This document shows, piece by piece, positions 13,538-27,700 of a DNA stretch of 64,000 nucleotides. Positions within the stretch are counted from its first letter, which is position 1. Each line of letters begins with the position of its first letter. The translations under genes were made by a program, and so were the position numbers. Under the pieces are notes generated by a model, which did not search any database, was not told the DNA's origin, and saw nothing but the letters and a program-made list of their open reading frames with translations. Location of the stretch: NCBI GenBank assembly GCA_027886175.1, contig JAJNNQ010000018.1, positions 21,805,001-21,869,000 of the forward strand, given 5' to 3'. Source of the DNA: Phylloscopus collybita. Its lineage: Eukaryota > Chordata > Aves > Passeriformes > Phylloscopidae.

Positions 13538-15064
13538 TCATCCACCTAAGCTACACAAGGCACAGGAGTTGGAGAAACGTTGTAAATCGGCCACATTTAT
13601 ATTCAGGAAACCTATTTGGTTGGTTTGGTTTCTTGATTCATTTTTTAAAAATGGTTCCATGCATTCTTAACCATAAATCTCAGCAGATTGATAGGAGAGA
13701 AGAGAGAAGTAAAGGAGAGACAAGGTAAGACTGCTGTCTGCACATTCTAGTTTATGCATATAAACCCCACAGTTAACTGATCCCCATGCAAAGGAGGTCA
13801 TGCATTAACTGCTTGTTTCTGGAAATAATCTTTTCCACTGAGGTAAATTCAAATTCAAAATCCTACTTTACTAGAGGAGAAAACTGAACTCTAGAAAGCT
13901 CAGGACTAAACATAAAATTTGAAATCATTTTGAATCAATTCTATAGTTGCAGTATACACTTAACATATTCCACACTTGAGCTGAAATGACAAAATTTTCA
14001 TGTCCTACAAAAATCAAACCTCAGTAGGCCAGATATTCAAAGAAATTTACAAACTCCCATCAATTTCACTGGCGACCAAATATCAATAACTTTTGAGGAT
14101 TAAAATCTATTGAACTGCCTGAATTTTACAGCTTTGCTAGTTTTGCAAAAAGATCTAGGTTTACAGTCCTTTGTCTAAATCAAAAGGACTTTTTCTTAAT
14201 ATTAACAATGATAAATGGCTCCAGAAAAAAATCTTATCTACTCTTAAAAGACCAGAATGCAGTGTAGTAAGACTTTCGAGAACCAAAGCTTCATCTCCAC
14301 TCAGTATGTTCTTTATTAGTGGGTGGTTGAAGAAAAACACACAGCTGAAAAAGGGTTTTTCTGCTATTGTGGATTGCAAAGAAAGAAGCGCCAAGAGCAG
14401 AGAGATTTCTAAAATAAGAGGACTTTTCTTAACAAGCTGGTGCTGTTAGGAAGGTTTGCAAACAGTATTCTTTGGTTAATGGACAGCTTTGCAAATGCTT
14501 ACATGGCCTCACTTGCAGTTTGCACATACAAAGTGTCTTCTCTAGTGACTTGAAGTAGAAAAGACACACAGTGCAAGAAGGCAGCAATGTCTTTATTCTC
14601 CATGCATTGCTTTCGTAGCAAAACATTCCCCAAACTGCAAAATATGTAATCAATGGTGCTTGAAACATAGGTAACTCTTCTCAAAATCTGAAAGATTTTC
14701 AGACAGAAAATTTCAGACAGAACTGGCTTTAAGCAGTTAAGAGAAGAAAGGTGAACAAAACTCAAAAAGCCTTCAATAGTGGACCCCTCTCTTGATCTGG
14801 TTTGCCTGCTCACGGTACCCTGTGCCTAAAAACAACCAAAACAGAGTCCCAGTGCAGGTACAAAGGAAAGCAGCAGTAGGCAATCACAGAGGAGTCTGAT
14901 CACCAGGAGAGGAACTCCTGTATGTGAGAAGTATCTTCCAAGCCCCCAGGATAGAAAGACAGGAATAAAAATTAAATGAGTGCAAGTCTCGTATGTCCCC
15001 TATGTATATTCTAATCCATGAAAAGAAAATTATAACCTAATCCTAGATGTACTTTTATCCAGAT

Positions 15065-15365
15065 GAATTTTCTATTAAAGAGCTGCAGTTAAGCTCTTTG
15101 CCTTGATGATATCTTGTGGTAATGAGTTTCACTGCTTAGTTATGAAACATGTCAGAAGTATTTCATTTTATCAATTACTGTTGAATCTGCTGCCTTTTAG
15201 TTCCATGATTTAGGTTCTTCTGTTACTTCGAGAAAAAAAGAGCATTCCATGCATCTTGTCACCATTCATGACTGAGTAGCTCTGTCACTGTCTGCCACTC
15301 ACATCATATCTAACTGATATATTCTTGATTTCTCCTAGGAGTATGACTTTGTTGCCAACCTTTTA
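15065..15365 (-). mobile_element. Old CR1/L3-type LINE fragment
   Basis: The plus strand shows GGTAATGAGTTTCACTGCTT, then TAGTTATG, a pyrimidine-rich segment, AATCTGCTGCCTTTTAGTTC and CTTCTGTTACTTCGAG. These follow the order of the reverse complement of old amniote CR1-type elements (GGTAATGAGTTCCACAGGTT...CTGCTGCC...). The divergence suggests great age. The right end fades out before the AT-rich run at 15379. Confidence 0.65.
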
Positions 15366-15378
15366 TCACTTGCTTCTG

Positions 15379-15408
15379 AAAAAAAAAATAATAATAATAA
15401 AAAAAAAA
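15379..15408. repeat. A-rich tract with (AAT)n
   Basis: A10, then four AAT-like units, then A10. Confidence 0.9.
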
Positions 15409-17025
15409 TTACAGTCTCAGAAGGAATTTTCCTATTGCAACCAAATTTTTCTTAAATAGGTAAATATATTTAGAATCACAGAATACTAAAGATGAAAAAG
15501 AGGAAGCCTGGTAACATTAAAAAGAAGGAAATGTCTCACTGGGAAGTATACAAACAGTGAGTAACAAACTACAATCAAATCTTAAGTACAGTGAGAGTCT
15601 ATATCTTACAGTGAACTTGCAGCTAAGAAACAAACAAGCTCTAATCCACTTAATCCACTTTTCTATTTTCAACCGTGGCTGTAGCCAGAGGCAGTGGCAT
15701 AGCTATAAGGAAGAACAGGAGTGGGGCACTGTTCTCTGCATCACATTTCTTCTCAATTTTTTTGTTGGTAGAGGTTGACAGAAATTGAGAAATTGAAATT
15801 GAGCCATAAAACTCCCCTCAAATCTCCATGACAAACAGCGAAATAGAATCCAATCCTCTATACAGAAAACTGAGAACTTATTGAGGTTTTGAAAGCATCA
15901 ATCTGAATGATTACAACAGTTTATCAATTGTTTGAAAAGTATTTTCTTGTAGTAATTTTGCATTTGCTATCCTTCCACCTTTAACAGGATTTTCTTAGTG
16001 CTTTACTGGTTTCATAAAACTGTATTTCCTCTGCCATTTATTATTTTAAGTATTGTGGTTCTTCCTCTCTACTGAAAAAGAGAATCTTAAAATTTGGGAT
16101 ATACTTCTCACATCTTATCTTCACACAGTTCCACAACACAAAAGCTCTTTTTTTTACCTAGAATCTCAAAAATTTTAGGAACTGACAACCAAGTATTTCT
16201 AGAAACAAGTAAATTCACATCGCTCTAAAATTAGATAATTTTTTGCTCACAAAGTAAGCATTCCAAGCAGCTGGATGCAATTAACTAAAGTTAGTCTGCA
16301 GCTAACTAGAGCAAAGAAACTAGTGCTAAAGATTTAAGAAGGAATATTATGCTTTTAAATGCCTTGCATCTCCCAAACCCTGCAAGTTTTAAAATCAAAG
16401 TCAGAAGTGCTGCATGTATTTAACTAGATGGGGTCTTCAAGAAAATTTTTCTCCTGTCTTTTCTCCTCTCATGTTTAAACTGAAACCTGTAAAGCTTTGC
16501 CAAAGAACAATTTTGATTACTCCAGCCCAATGGGTATTTTTTCCTTTCTATTTCCTTATCCTCCAGGGAAATAAAGGGCAGAGAATAAAGCAGCCTTTGT
16601 TGGGCTTCGTTTCAACTCAAAAAAAGAGAAAATTAATAGAAGACCCTAGAGTGCTGTGAAATGGAAGGAAAAAATAAATAAAAATTGAGGTGAAGCAGTA
16701 AAAAACCTTTACAGTCCTGTTGGCAACTATCCAGCATCAACACATGCAAGAAATAGGACACTTGAAACTTAAGCAATCCTTTAACACTACTGCTTTTCAA
16801 TCTATTGTTCAGTTTCCTTTCTCCCATAACCTGTCTCATGCTATGTCAGAGGCACAAGAATAGAAATATTCCAGCTGTAAATCACAAGATAATTTCTAGA
16901 TTTAAGTTCTCAGTCCTCAGCCTGCATTCAGGGTTGCAAGTGACATCTTGCCCCTGCTAGACACAAGATTCTCTAGCAGCAGAGTGTGGGGAGGACTTCC
17001 TGACCAGCTCATCCCACAGCATGTC

Positions 17026-17053
17026 ATTCCTCTTCCAGAAAAGGAAGAGGAAT
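17026..17053. other. Perfect 11-bp hairpin
   Basis: Arms ATTCCTCTTCC and GGAAGAGGAAT flank a 6-nt loop AGAAAA. Confidence 0.9.
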
Positions 17054-20000
17054 CTCATCTCATTTGGATGAGAAGCTCACTACAAACTCCATTAGTTGAA
17101 ACTAGAGCCACAGATCTAGGTAAAAGCTTAATTTCCATCAAAATTAACGACTATATAAACCATGAACAGATATCACTAGAGATTAAATGAATTCCAAGAT
17201 ACTTATACTCCACTGGTTAAAGATACAAATTGTTTCCCATATTACTAAACTGCATTTAACTCCTAAGCGAAGCATAAAGCAATACTACAGCATAGCATAG
17301 CAAGTAAAGACTCTCACTGATAAGGGTAGCTGAAAAAGAAAAAACTGAAAATTTGGAAATAAGGGATCCCACTTAACATTCCCATCCTTGGCGAATGCCA
17401 GTTGAACAGAGCCAGGTTTGCCTTCTCAAGCTACACAGCTTGCTATTGAATCAGGGGACAGTCACATGGTGTATCACTGTACACCATATCAAAACATACT
17501 AAAAACATCATTAAAATTATGAGGTGCTATTACTACCTAGATTTCTGAAGAATCCTCAACAATCAGCAGCTATAGCTCTACCATATATTTATCTTCTGTC
17601 TGCCCAAGTCTTGTCAGGCTTATAAAATTTTAGTTAGCACAACATACTGCTGCCTAAGCACATATGTCTGCACCACTTAAAACATGCTAGCATTATCCGA
17701 GACACCTACACAGCACTGGCAAATATGACAAAGAAAGCTGTGCCTTCCTGAGTGCCAACTACAGGCCAGGCTAGCTACCAAAGGATATTTTAAATTACAC
17801 TGCACACCACCCAACAGTCAGCTGAATCCCATCCTATTCAGCTATGCCAACCCAACAGTTCCTCCACACTCCTCCTCTGTTCTCCCAGCCAGCCTCTCTC
17901 CTCCCAGTAAAGCACTGGTGAGAAAAATTGCTGCTGAACAAGTGAGATGACTGCGCTGTGGAAAGCATCTTGTGATGGGGGCTGGTCCAAGGAAACCTCT
18001 GATGCTGACTGTTGCTTTTGAGAGGGGGAACCCTAGGAGAGATGAACAAGGTCCTCCTAGCCATACTTCAGTCTGAGAAAGAAGCACCCCAGAAACAGGT
18101 TTCCAACATGTGAAATCCACTGGTGCCCAAGAGGTCTGGCCGTGGGCTGAAAGGTAACACTTTTCATCTAGGCCAGAACTCCAGATTCCAGTGGTGAAAT
18201 TTAACTTGATGATAATAAAATGGATTTTAGCAATGGTAGTATGAAACACTAACAACCCATGCCTCCACAGCTGAATGGAAAGCAGTGAGCAGCAGTATCA
18301 GCAGCAGCTTTCAGCAGCAGCCCTGCCACTTAAAAGAAATGCAAATTTTGAATCATCTCTGCCATGCTCCCAGACTACCCAGTCTGACAAGGTCACAACT
18401 ACAGTAAGAAGAGCTGTAAATAATTTAATGGGTAAAAATATGCAGGTTTCCACTCTGAATAGCTGGTTTGGAAGGAATCACAGTGAATTTCAATATTCCT
18501 ACACCTACACCTGCAATAAGGTGAGAAAGACTTGTAAAACCACAGGCAAGATTAGTTGATCCCATCCAATCCACACCTTTGCTATCCTAGTAGAACACAG
18601 TATTTCTACAGAATTTCCTATATTTATTTATTAAGTGTTGATTTTTTGTTTTGATTTAAATTCTTTTAGCCAGTTAAAATGCAAATTAAAGTTTAGTTTT
18701 TGTCAGTATCAGTCTGAAAACAAGCAGAAAACTTACTGCATTTCAGTCCTTCCACTTTCAACTTCCCCAACTCTTTTTTGAAGTCTAATCTGAAGATATG
18801 AGTTCTCTACTCCATAAGAGAGTTTACTTCTCCACAACAAGTACTAAGATGCAATAAATTCTTCTGCTTGCAACACTGATTCTTCACCCAGTTTTCCAAG
18901 AACATTATTTTGTTGACAATTACTCATGAAAGAGTTCACCTTGAGTCCAGCGATCACTGCATGCATGGGTACCATCAAAAGCTAGTTAGGTGATAATGGG
19001 ACTGCTAGAGAGGAATCTGCCTACATGGATATATATTAACCATCCTGAGGGGCCAAGGATAGATTTTACACTATCATTCTTCTCAGAAAAAAAGAGCTGT
19101 GGTATTAAAAAAAAAGTTTTCAAATCCTTTACACATCTCAGGAGGAGTAATTTTAAAGTCTCTGGATCCTAGAGGCAGAGCAAGGACATGGCTCTAACAA
19201 CATCCAAACTATGAAAGGCAAGACATAAATTGGAGTTTACTACCTCATCTTACAGAACATGTGTGCACAGGCTAAAATCCAGATAACTGTAACAGGTTAT
19301 TTATTGATCTACCAGAGACTGAAATCTCCATGTACTACACTACCACTGCTAAGTTTTGCTGGCTTGTACGAATATTAATTTAGTTGTATTGTTTTCCTGT
19401 TATTCTCACTTCAAATGAATAAACAGCTCTAGGGATCTTTGGGTTTGTTACCAACAATTAAAAAGATAAAACATAAATGAATAAAAAAGAACAAGGAGTG
19501 GTTTTTTTCTCCCAAATGAAATTTAAACCAAACAAGAGGCAACAAAAGAGCACACAGTGGAATCTCCTGTTATATCTGGAAGAAAATCATTGTCCAAACA
19601 CCCAAACACTGCCTAAAGAAAGTACACAGTATGCCTAGTATCATAGGCATATATAGACAATACCAATGCAGGCAAATATGAGAAGATTACTGTTCCAGAT
19701 AGATGTGCATCTCCCAAAGCTATGCAGTGTACAGATTGTCAATGTATCACCAACCAAGCAGACACAAAACCACTTCAAAAAATCACAACCAATGTCTGTA
19801 TAGACCCATAACTTAGCTACATCAACAGGGGATGTGTCTTGGTTCTGTACAACTTCTGTATGTCGCCATCACACTCTATTTCCTGGTGAAAAGATCCCTT
19901 CAACCAAAGACTCCCCTCCCATTTCTGCAGGTTTTTAACACACACTTTGATTCAGAGGTAAAAGCTGTTCCACATAAAAGAAGCATTTTTGAAGAGATGC

Positions 20001-20177
20001 CTGTGAAACTCCAAGGCTGGGGTGGGGGAGCTGGGTTGCCTACCTTATGAGTAAATATTCCCACTGTTTTCTTGGTAAGGATCCAGAGAAAGGCAGAGGC
20101 TTTCACTGTGTGACTATGAGGTAATGGTGAACTTGTATTTCTGTTCAAATTACAATTTTAAAAAATGGTCATATGGA

Positions 20178-20197
20178 ATATGGTCATATGACCATAT
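20178..20197. other. 20-bp perfect palindrome
   Basis: The half-site is ATATGGTCAT. The unit TGGTCATATG/ACCATATGGTC also recurs just before and after (20165-20202). Confidence 0.9.
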
Positions 20198-23100
20198 GGT
20201 CAAATGGCAGTGGATTGAGACACGAATATGGTCCAGGTTCTTTCTAAGCTCTTCCCCAGCTTCCCTTTAAACCTCTATCTGTTCATCCTTAATCTACTAA
20301 CTGAGACAATATTCTCTCTCTTTCTCTCATGAAATACCATTATATTAAATGCATCAGAAATGTGTCAACAATAGCTGTCAGAAATAAATGACACAACACA
20401 TGCAACTGAAGCAGGAGATGGTCCCCACCATTCAGGCATCAACCTGAGTGCTGCAGATAGCCTCTACATGTTTTAAATGGCTGAGCAGATCCTGGCTGGG
20501 TTCTCTTTTTGTAATAGAAATTAAGCATTCTGGATCATATATGAAATGACAGTGACCAATTCAGTAGAAAACTCTGTTCTTCTAGTCTCTGATTAACTAG
20601 CAAGGAATGGAAACCAGTAATTTTTGAATGAAATACACACAGAAAATGGCTTAAAAAAAGGAGCCAACAAGATCTTTCAAGGCTTTCATTTACCTGTAAG
20701 TGCTGCCAAGCCCACAAATTACAAAGAATGCATCTTCCTTGCTTTTAGATGTTAGAAATGAGAATGGGGGCCAGGGGAAGAATTCACCTTACCTTTTCCA
20801 GAAGCACCATCTGATGACACTTTTCAAATTTTACACAGAGTTAAATTTTCACCATGGAATATTACTGAACACATACTTACTTTTGGTGCATATGTCCAAT
20901 CCTCCATCACCTACCATAGATACGCTTCAGGCATAAAAAAGCACTGGGAACAGGACCTCTAACTAAAGTAGAGAAAGCAGCAGAAAGTTCCTTCAACAGG
21001 AATAGACAGGAACCACCATAAAATGAGAGTTAATTGGGAGGCCATGCCCACAGATATGCATAGCAAAACATATTTTTCTTGAAGGACAGATTCTTTCTCA
21101 TCATAAACTTTCAGTGTCTCCAAGCATAACTTACCAAAACCTCAGATGTTGGGAGCCTTCCTGCTTTTATATTTTTCTTTTCTTTAAAGAAGTGAAAACA
21201 AAAGAAATCCAAGCTACATAGGCAAGCAAGACAATTTAACTCACAACAGCACAAGCTGTATTACTTAGTCAAAGGAATGTTCTAAACACCTGTTTATGAG
21301 CAAAACCAGTCATAAAAACAGCTGTTAGCAGCAAACAGAAGCTAACAACAACAATTTCCCATCCTTTTCCAGACACATAATGACATTTAAATCACATAGC
21401 ATCACAGAAGAATTGCATAGAGCTGATGGTAATTGACGTAATTACTTGTATGCATTTCTCCACTACATAGTGTTGTGCTGTAAACCCAAGCATGTTAAAA
21501 GAAAACAGAGCTTTTGAAATCCTAAACCAAGAATACAACATTCCCTGCTGAATCCTTTTAACCTGTAGGTGTAAAGAAAACAACTACTTTAAAGTTTTAA
21601 AACTTAAAAAATGCATAATTTAAACCTCAGGCAGACACTGAAAAAATTAAAACTTCTCTGGTTCCTTTTGGTTAAATGGGTTCAGATCAGAGCGGAGATG
21701 ATACATAAACAGGTAATGAATGTTTATGTGATTAAATGTGAAGACAAAAAGAAACCACCAGGGAAAATATGCATAGTCATACTTTTCTTCTTTCTTTCAA
21801 AAGAACCAAATCTTTCACCTGCAGATCTTTGATGGATCAGAGCAGGGGAAAAGCGCATCAGTGAATGTGAATCACAGAAAACGCTCCTTCCTTGAGTATG
21901 CATTAGCATCAGCAAAACCATAAGGGAAGCAATGAATAACAATATGCTGAAGGTTTTCTCTCAGACAGAATTGCTGTTTAGCAAGGCTCCAAAAATCCTA
22001 AATTACCAGAGATTTTACTAATAAATATTTGAATCCTTAGCATCAGCCGCACATGTGGACTTTGAACTGGTGTTACAGGTTGGAAAGAGGAAGGTAGCTC
22101 TGCAGTCAAATGTGTTTCCAGTTACATACAGATCTGTGGGTAAACTGTGACACCATGTGGAAAAAAACCTCTTATAAATACAGTTAAAGCTTCTGATGGA
22201 GAACGTCAGGGGGAAAAACCCACCCATCTCCCATATAAATAATAAATGCATCACTCTAGATAATGAAATTTAGCAGGTTAAATGATGAGCCTAGATGGAG
22301 GGCTGATATCCATGGAATATCCTATAATAAGCATGGAAGAATGTGGAGAGGACACAGCATCCTCCACACACAAAGAAAGAAGGCTCCAAAGCTATCAGCT
22401 CTTCCATACATCTAAACTTTCAAACAACCATTGCTCAAAAGATTTCTTTTTGATTCTCCATTTGAAAACATTTTTAGATTCAAAATAAAATAAGTGGGAG
22501 TGGAAAAAAGCCTACTGGCCCAGAGTGTAATAAAGAAAACTTCATTAAAAAAGCCTAACTCTATCACCCCTGAGACATTTTAACTTGGCACAGTTTTTAC
22601 CAATATTCCAGACAAGGTGGAAGGATGTTGTGGCTGTTTCCAGAGAGCCATGACTGTTGACAGATGGGAGGTGTCTCATAAGTACTATTTAAAGACAACT
22701 GGGTATTTTATTTCTCTACATAGCTCAACCTGAGTTGTCTTAATGTATCTTAGTACCTTTTAGTAAATAATCCTTCATTCTTGTACTCTGTGTTAACAAT
22801 TTATTGGGACAACACACAGTCTGAGATAAGTTTCATATTATCAGATGGTACATCAACAGGTAATCAAATAATGTGTTCTCTGTTCATTTATAAAACAGCC
22901 TTTCCATTTAGCACAAACAGAGGAAGTTAGGTGATAGTGAAGTTACACTAATGGGGTGCTGATTTTTGCTCCACAAGCACAGTACCTAGTCTTTAGAAAG
23001 AAGGGAACAAGGCCGCAAGACTCTAAACACCCTTGCAGGTTCTGGTCTCATGTTACAAGCATATGGCTACTGCAATATTTCCAAGAAAATCATGAAAGGC

Positions 23101-23551
23101 TGCAAACAGTGGTGTGTAACAGATCAAGGATGGGGGACATACAGAATTGACATGCTTAAACACTTAACTGAAACCCCACCTTAACTTAGCTGCTAAAGTG
23201 TTTCTGGATCAGTTCAGTACACGTTGCAAGATAAGCTGATCAGAAATGACGAAACAACAGGTGTTTAAATAAAGCATGTCTTCCTCCAAAAAAAGTCGGA
23301 AAAGCACGTTTTCTTACACAGGAGGATCCTAACAATCCGGATTTCCACTGATTAAAATATGCTTGTCTTCCAAGATGACCACATGACCTATCTCCCAGAC
23401 AATTTTAAAGTACTTCTAACTCTATAGTGTAAGGATAGCTCATTTTTCCTACTTACTATTCAACCTAAGATATACTTCAGACCTTTTCCGTAATGTAACA
23501 TAACTTAGTCAAAATCAAGTTAATCTATCCAGCTTTGGAGCAAATAGATCT

Positions 23552-24109
23552 TGTTGTGGTTGACAACAACTTAGTACCACAAGATGCTTGCTCACTCCTG
23601 TCCTCACATTCGGGGATGGGGAAGAGAGTCAGAAATAGTTAAAATGCATGGGTTGAGGTAAGAACAGTTTAATAATTGAATAAAGTAAAATACTATCATA
23701 AAAGGTAAAAAAGAGAGAGAAACAAAACCCCCAAAACCTCAATATCATTGGGGTTCACAACCCTAAACGACTGCTCACCACCTACTGACCAATGCCCAGC
23801 CAGGCCCCCCAGCAGCATCTGGCCCCTCACAACCAAGTCTCCCCAGTTTATACACTGAGTGTGATGATCCATGGTATGCAATATTCCTTTGGGCAGTTCA
23901 GGTCAGCTGTCCTGAACTTCTTGTGCACTGATTTGCTGGCAGAGGCCAGGATACTGAGAAGTTCTTGACAGTAACAACTAAAAGCCCTGCACAGCAACAA
24001 CTAAAACCATCAGTGTGTTACTGACACCATTCCCATACCAAATCCAAAACACAGCTCTGTGCCAGTTACTAGGAAGAAAATTGACTCCATCCCAGCTAAG
24101 ATCAGGACA
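23552..24109 (-). mobile_element. Solo LTR of an avian ERVL-type retrovirus
   Basis: The plus strand begins TGTTGTGGTTGACAACAACT and ends CCAGCTAAGATCAGGACA, the reverse complement of a TGTCCTG...ACA terminus. Inside it carries ATGGGTTGAGGTAAGAACAG, CAGTTTATACACTGAGTGTG, CCTTTGGGCAGTTCAGGTCA and AACTTCTTGTGCA in the order found in avian ERVL LTRs. On the LTR strand a polyadenylation signal ATTAAA lies at 23668-23673. No internal retroviral sequence flanks it, so it is a solo LTR. Flanks AGATC and ATATC could be a decayed 5-bp target duplication, but only weakly. It has the same orientation as NRXN3. Confidence 0.88.
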
Positions 24110-24702
24110 ATATCAAAAGTCAAACCAACATTTCCACCTGCCTCTGTCTTAACCTCTCATGACAGCTATTAATACTCATGAAATAAGCTGATCTCCATGA
24201 TTTACAGTCTTGGTTATCAAGTGCATATTTGCAGTAGAAGCTCTGTTTATTTTAATGCAGTCAGTTTGCATATGCATTGTACCTTCTGTTTATGAGTATT
24301 AGGTAAAAACACAGGAAAAATAAGAAAAATATGGATTAACTTTCTAACGCTTTGTCATGCTTTTCATTAGTTAGTTTTAAGGGGTCTTCCTAGTGTTCAG
24401 CAGTGTCAAGCACCCTACTGTGTCACAGAAATCCACATCCCTGGCAATTCTCACTGCTTTTCGTGGAAGTCTTAGAATTGTGACAGCCAAACTCGGAGAT
24501 CAATTTTTACCATTTTTAAATCAGATTGTTTGTTCTTAGCAGTTTACAAGCAGAGCAAAATGAAACTGAGAAGCTATGGCTCATATGTACATGCTCTGCT
24601 AACAGCAAATGTATAAATTAGAGCTACATAAAAATGAAAGGACAATATAGTAGAACTAGCTCCTACATTTTCCTCAAGTATCTTTAAAAAAACACACGCA
24701 CA

Positions 24703-24744
<42 letters not shown>

Positions 24745-27700
24745 TTGGGTTTTTTTTAATGCTTTCAAAAGTGTTTTGGGTAGCGAGGCAGATAGTTTAT
24801 CAGAAGCATCTTCAACCACTAGAAGATCTTCCATAAGCCCTAACATTACAATCTTACACTGTGACACTGACATAAGAAACGGACAAAGACACAGGAAGCA
24901 GCACTATAGAGGGTATACTACTGTGGAAAAGCAAATTGCCAATACTGATTGCTGTCTAATATAAAAGCAGTATAATTTTAAAAAACCCAATACAGAAAGT
25001 GGATCTACCCTGCATAAGAACGCTGCTGTCTTCTGTTATTAGAGATTCGATGGGCCACAGACAAAATCATAAAAACACAACCAATAGCATCTACAGGCTC
25101 TCTTATGTAAGTTCAGGAAATTCCAATTCAAAATTTCTAGGCTACACATACTTAGATGTTCATAATTTTAAACTTTTACTAGAATTTTGTGATATGAATG
25201 AAACAGAAAGGCAATCAGAAAAAGCAGTAAGGCTGTAAATAAAACTACAGCAGACACAGACAGCCTGTTCTTCTGCTCCTAGTTATGGCTGAATACACAC
25301 ATAAAGCCAAGATGTGCTTCATTCAGACAGCAAATGAACTGATTGAAGCACAAACTTTTAATTTCATGCTTTTTTCTCATAAGCCATCCAAAGTATCATA
25401 AAGACAATCTCAAATCCCCAGGCTTTTTTGACTTTGTTGTTATATGGATTTCCTAAGTAACTGTCTTAAAGTTCCTATTTTATGACCAGTTTCAGACCAG
25501 ATATTGACTAACAAAGCAGCATCCCTTGCTTTCTGCATGACAAATGCAACCTGACTGAATCCCTAAGCCTACAGAAGCACTCGAACTCTGTCTCAGCAAG
25601 ATCAGTGCATGGTACTTCTCCATGCTGTTAAGAACCCATGTCAGTGTTTATACACCTTCACATAAACAAACAAAAACCTAGTGTCCAGCAGGGGAGTGTC
25701 CCTCATGTCTCTACAGGATAGAATGATCCTTCACATCATTTGTCTTTCCAGTAACAAGATATGTTGCTGTAAAAGTAATCAATCCACAGAGATACACAGC
25801 AGTATTCATAACAGAATGCATCAATCATGTGTTACTGAAACACTTCAGGGAGGATGACATAAAAAAAAAACAACAAAGTGCTTTGAAGAGAACTATCTCC
25901 TCCCCACCACCATGAAATCTCACATCAGTAGCATTCATCTCAGCTTTAAAATTATAAATATGCTTAGAAGCAAAGATTAGTTTCAGTTAATTTCCACTCT
26001 CAGTTATTTACAAACACTCAAAACATACCAAGAAAAATTTTTAATTCTATAAATCCTTCTTTTAGAAAAATTCAAATAAACACTAGCAAAAAAATGTAAC
26101 TGTTTTCATTTTATGAAACAGGAAACTGAAAACTGTTAAGAAGCATGTAAATCATAAAATAGTGCCTGAGCTAAACTGAACTCAGTTGCTTTGTTTTCTG
26201 ACCTTTTTCCCCAACCATCAATGTGTGTATTCCTCTGAGAGTGTAATTCTGAGAGTTGTCCCATATGACTGCTTTTCAGAAAGAGAAAAGAGCTATCCAA
26301 AACTTCATTTTTCCACAGAAACAAGGACACTGTTAATGCATCTAGGAAACAGGTTTAGGAAACAAGAAGTAATACTTGTGGATTGTTTACTAACAATGAG
26401 AATTGTGGGTCACATTAATACTTAAAAGAATACATAACACAATGAGAAAGCTGTGCCCCGTCTAGGGAAGCCATTAGGGCACATCAGTCTGCTGAGCTAA
26501 ATCAACAGCTCTTCATAGGGACATACTTTGAAGAAAAGGGAATAAGCAGGAACATAGGAAAAAGAAATTCAAAATTACCAAGTATAAGAAACTATCTATT
26601 GGTGTAGACTGAAACCAAAGCCAAAGTGACTTTCAGCAATAGGAAGAGACATTCAGTAGGATTAGAATGAAGAATAGGACAAAAGGACAGAAATTAATCA
26701 AATCTCAGAAAAGTGCCAACTGAGATTAATTTTATTAATTAAAAAAAAAGGAGCACAGATAAGAGGAGCTGCATGTTACATTACAGTAAAAGAGCAAAAG
26801 CTATCACATGTTCTGCAGCACACAGCCAGTGGGTGGTGGCAAGCAAAAAACAGTATCTGTTTCATTGTGTTAGAACTGCCCATCAGTGAAGTTCTTTTCA
26901 CACTCAGAAGAGCCAAATAGCAAGTGTTCAAAAAGAAAAATCAAAGGCTGAATACAAACACTGCAAAAGAATAATGAGAATTACAGAGCACAAATCACTA
27001 TGACAAAGAAGTTCCAAGTGCCAGAAGAAGTTGCACCAGGTGATAATGTAACCAGCTTTGGAGGAGACTGGTGGGAAGGACAAAAACTGAAAACAACTAA
27101 AAGCATAGATGAAAAGGCCAATTACCTGGCATCACTTAGATGTTCAAATTGAGGCAGTCCCTACAAGACTCTTCCCCAACCACATGTGCTGAAGTCAACA
27201 CCTTAAAAAATGCTCATTCTCACTAGCACTAGCTGTGTTCAAAAGACACAGACTTCAAGCATTTACAGTACCAGCTGGATCAGCCAGCAAAGGTATTACA
27301 GGACAGCAGTGTAGCAGCACACAGTACACGTCCTCTTAAATCTCTACTGAAAGTGAACATTACAAAAAAATAGAAATGTGACTGTATTGAACACCTGTTT
27401 ATGAAAGGAAAGTTCAGGGTTTTTTACCCTGTAACAGTTTTTATTCCCCAGAAATGCAAACTCAACACCTTTAAGTCAGTCAGTAAAGTAACTTGGCTAA
27501 ACTACATATTTGGTGGGATGGTGCAGCAGAATATCAAAACTTCAATTTCCAAATAAAGAAAAACTGGCTTTCAGTACTAAATTTATTGTAAATAATCCAA
27601 TAAGGTTGGGGAGAAAATGGACTTAATATGAACCCATCCTACTTTTCAGTTTTTCACCTGATTGGCTTCCGGGATGTTTTGGTTATTAATTATTTTGCTC

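Larger units (their letters stand above)
11291..15064. other. Intron stretch, mostly unrecognised
   Basis: It holds the paired hairpins at 12710-12754 and a small CpG patch with a CTCF-like motif at 13440-13560. The 137-codon minus ORF at 12526-12939 has no known domain. Confidence 0.6.
15409..23551. other. Intron stretch, mostly unrecognised
   Basis: It holds the hairpin at 17026 and the palindrome at 20178. A short CAG-rich patch at 18284-18325 is the only other compositional feature. No exon is recognised. Confidence 0.6.

Noticed and set aside
17842..18255. 137-codon minus-strand ORF
   Set aside because: No recognisable family, no supporting splice sites; composition is like its flanks.
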